Positions 6,362 through 6,383 of a stretch of 6,383 bases of DNA are shown here, one piece after another. The notes beneath the pieces were generated by a model that saw only the letters and a program-made list of their open reading frames with translations, was not told the DNA's origin and did no database searches. Each line of letters starts with the position of its first letter. Within the stretch, counting starts at the first letter, position 1. Source of the DNA: Candidatus Bathyarchaeota archaeon. Its GTDB lineage: Archaea > Thermoproteota > Bathyarchaeia > TCS64. Position numbers and translations under genes: made by a program. The DNA lies in assembly GCA_014729945.1 (NCBI GenBank), contig WJJC01000107.1, positions 1-6,383 on the forward strand. Reading direction: 5' to 3'.

Positions 6362-6383
6362 ACTATAGTTCTTGCCCTTAGGG

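Overview
The window looks like a compact archaeal chromosome segment of moderate G+C. The main evidence is a complete archaeal/eukaryal-type ATP-dependent DNA ligase of 583 residues and a free-standing methionyl-tRNA-synthetase-type tRNA-binding domain. Supporting signs are gaps of 2 to 38 nt between same-strand genes, TTG start codons, TATA (box A)-like elements about 23-29 nt before two gene starts, and no clear Shine-Dalgarno sequences. I cannot assign a lineage. No mobile element, CRISPR array, tRNA or rRNA gene is visible, and no gene-free stretch exceeds 112 nt.

Layout. Bases 1-1128 (+) hold the 3' part of an FAD/NAD(P)H-dependent disulfide-reductase-family oxidoreductase (CoA-disulfide reductase/NADH oxidase type). 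Its beginning lies outside the window. It converges, across a 112-nt AT-rich spacer, on five minus-strand genes. In transcription order these are a 184-residue protein of unknown function with an HExxH sequence (6361-5807), the DNA ligase (5768-4017), an intact M20 metallopeptidase (3986-2823), a divergent M20 paralogue (2820-1618), and the tRNA-binding OB-fold protein (1582-1241).

The two M20 genes are a tandem duplication separated by 2 nt and are very probably co-translated. The upstream copy keeps every expected catalytic and metal residue. The downstream copy keeps most of the scaffold, but the catalytic Glu is Gln and one zinc-ligand Glu is Tyr in an ungapped alignment. A conserved Asp near the C-terminus is also Asn. 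An intact enzyme paired with an apparently disabled or re-purposed partner is the most interesting thing here.

The ligase joins nicks in DNA replication and repair, and the OB-fold protein probably assists Met-tRNA charging in trans. The oxidoreductase handles thiol/disulfide or NADH redox. I see no single pathway linking all six genes. The minus-strand cluster reads as housekeeping genes packed together, with probable internal promoters before the M20 pair and before the tRNA-binding gene.
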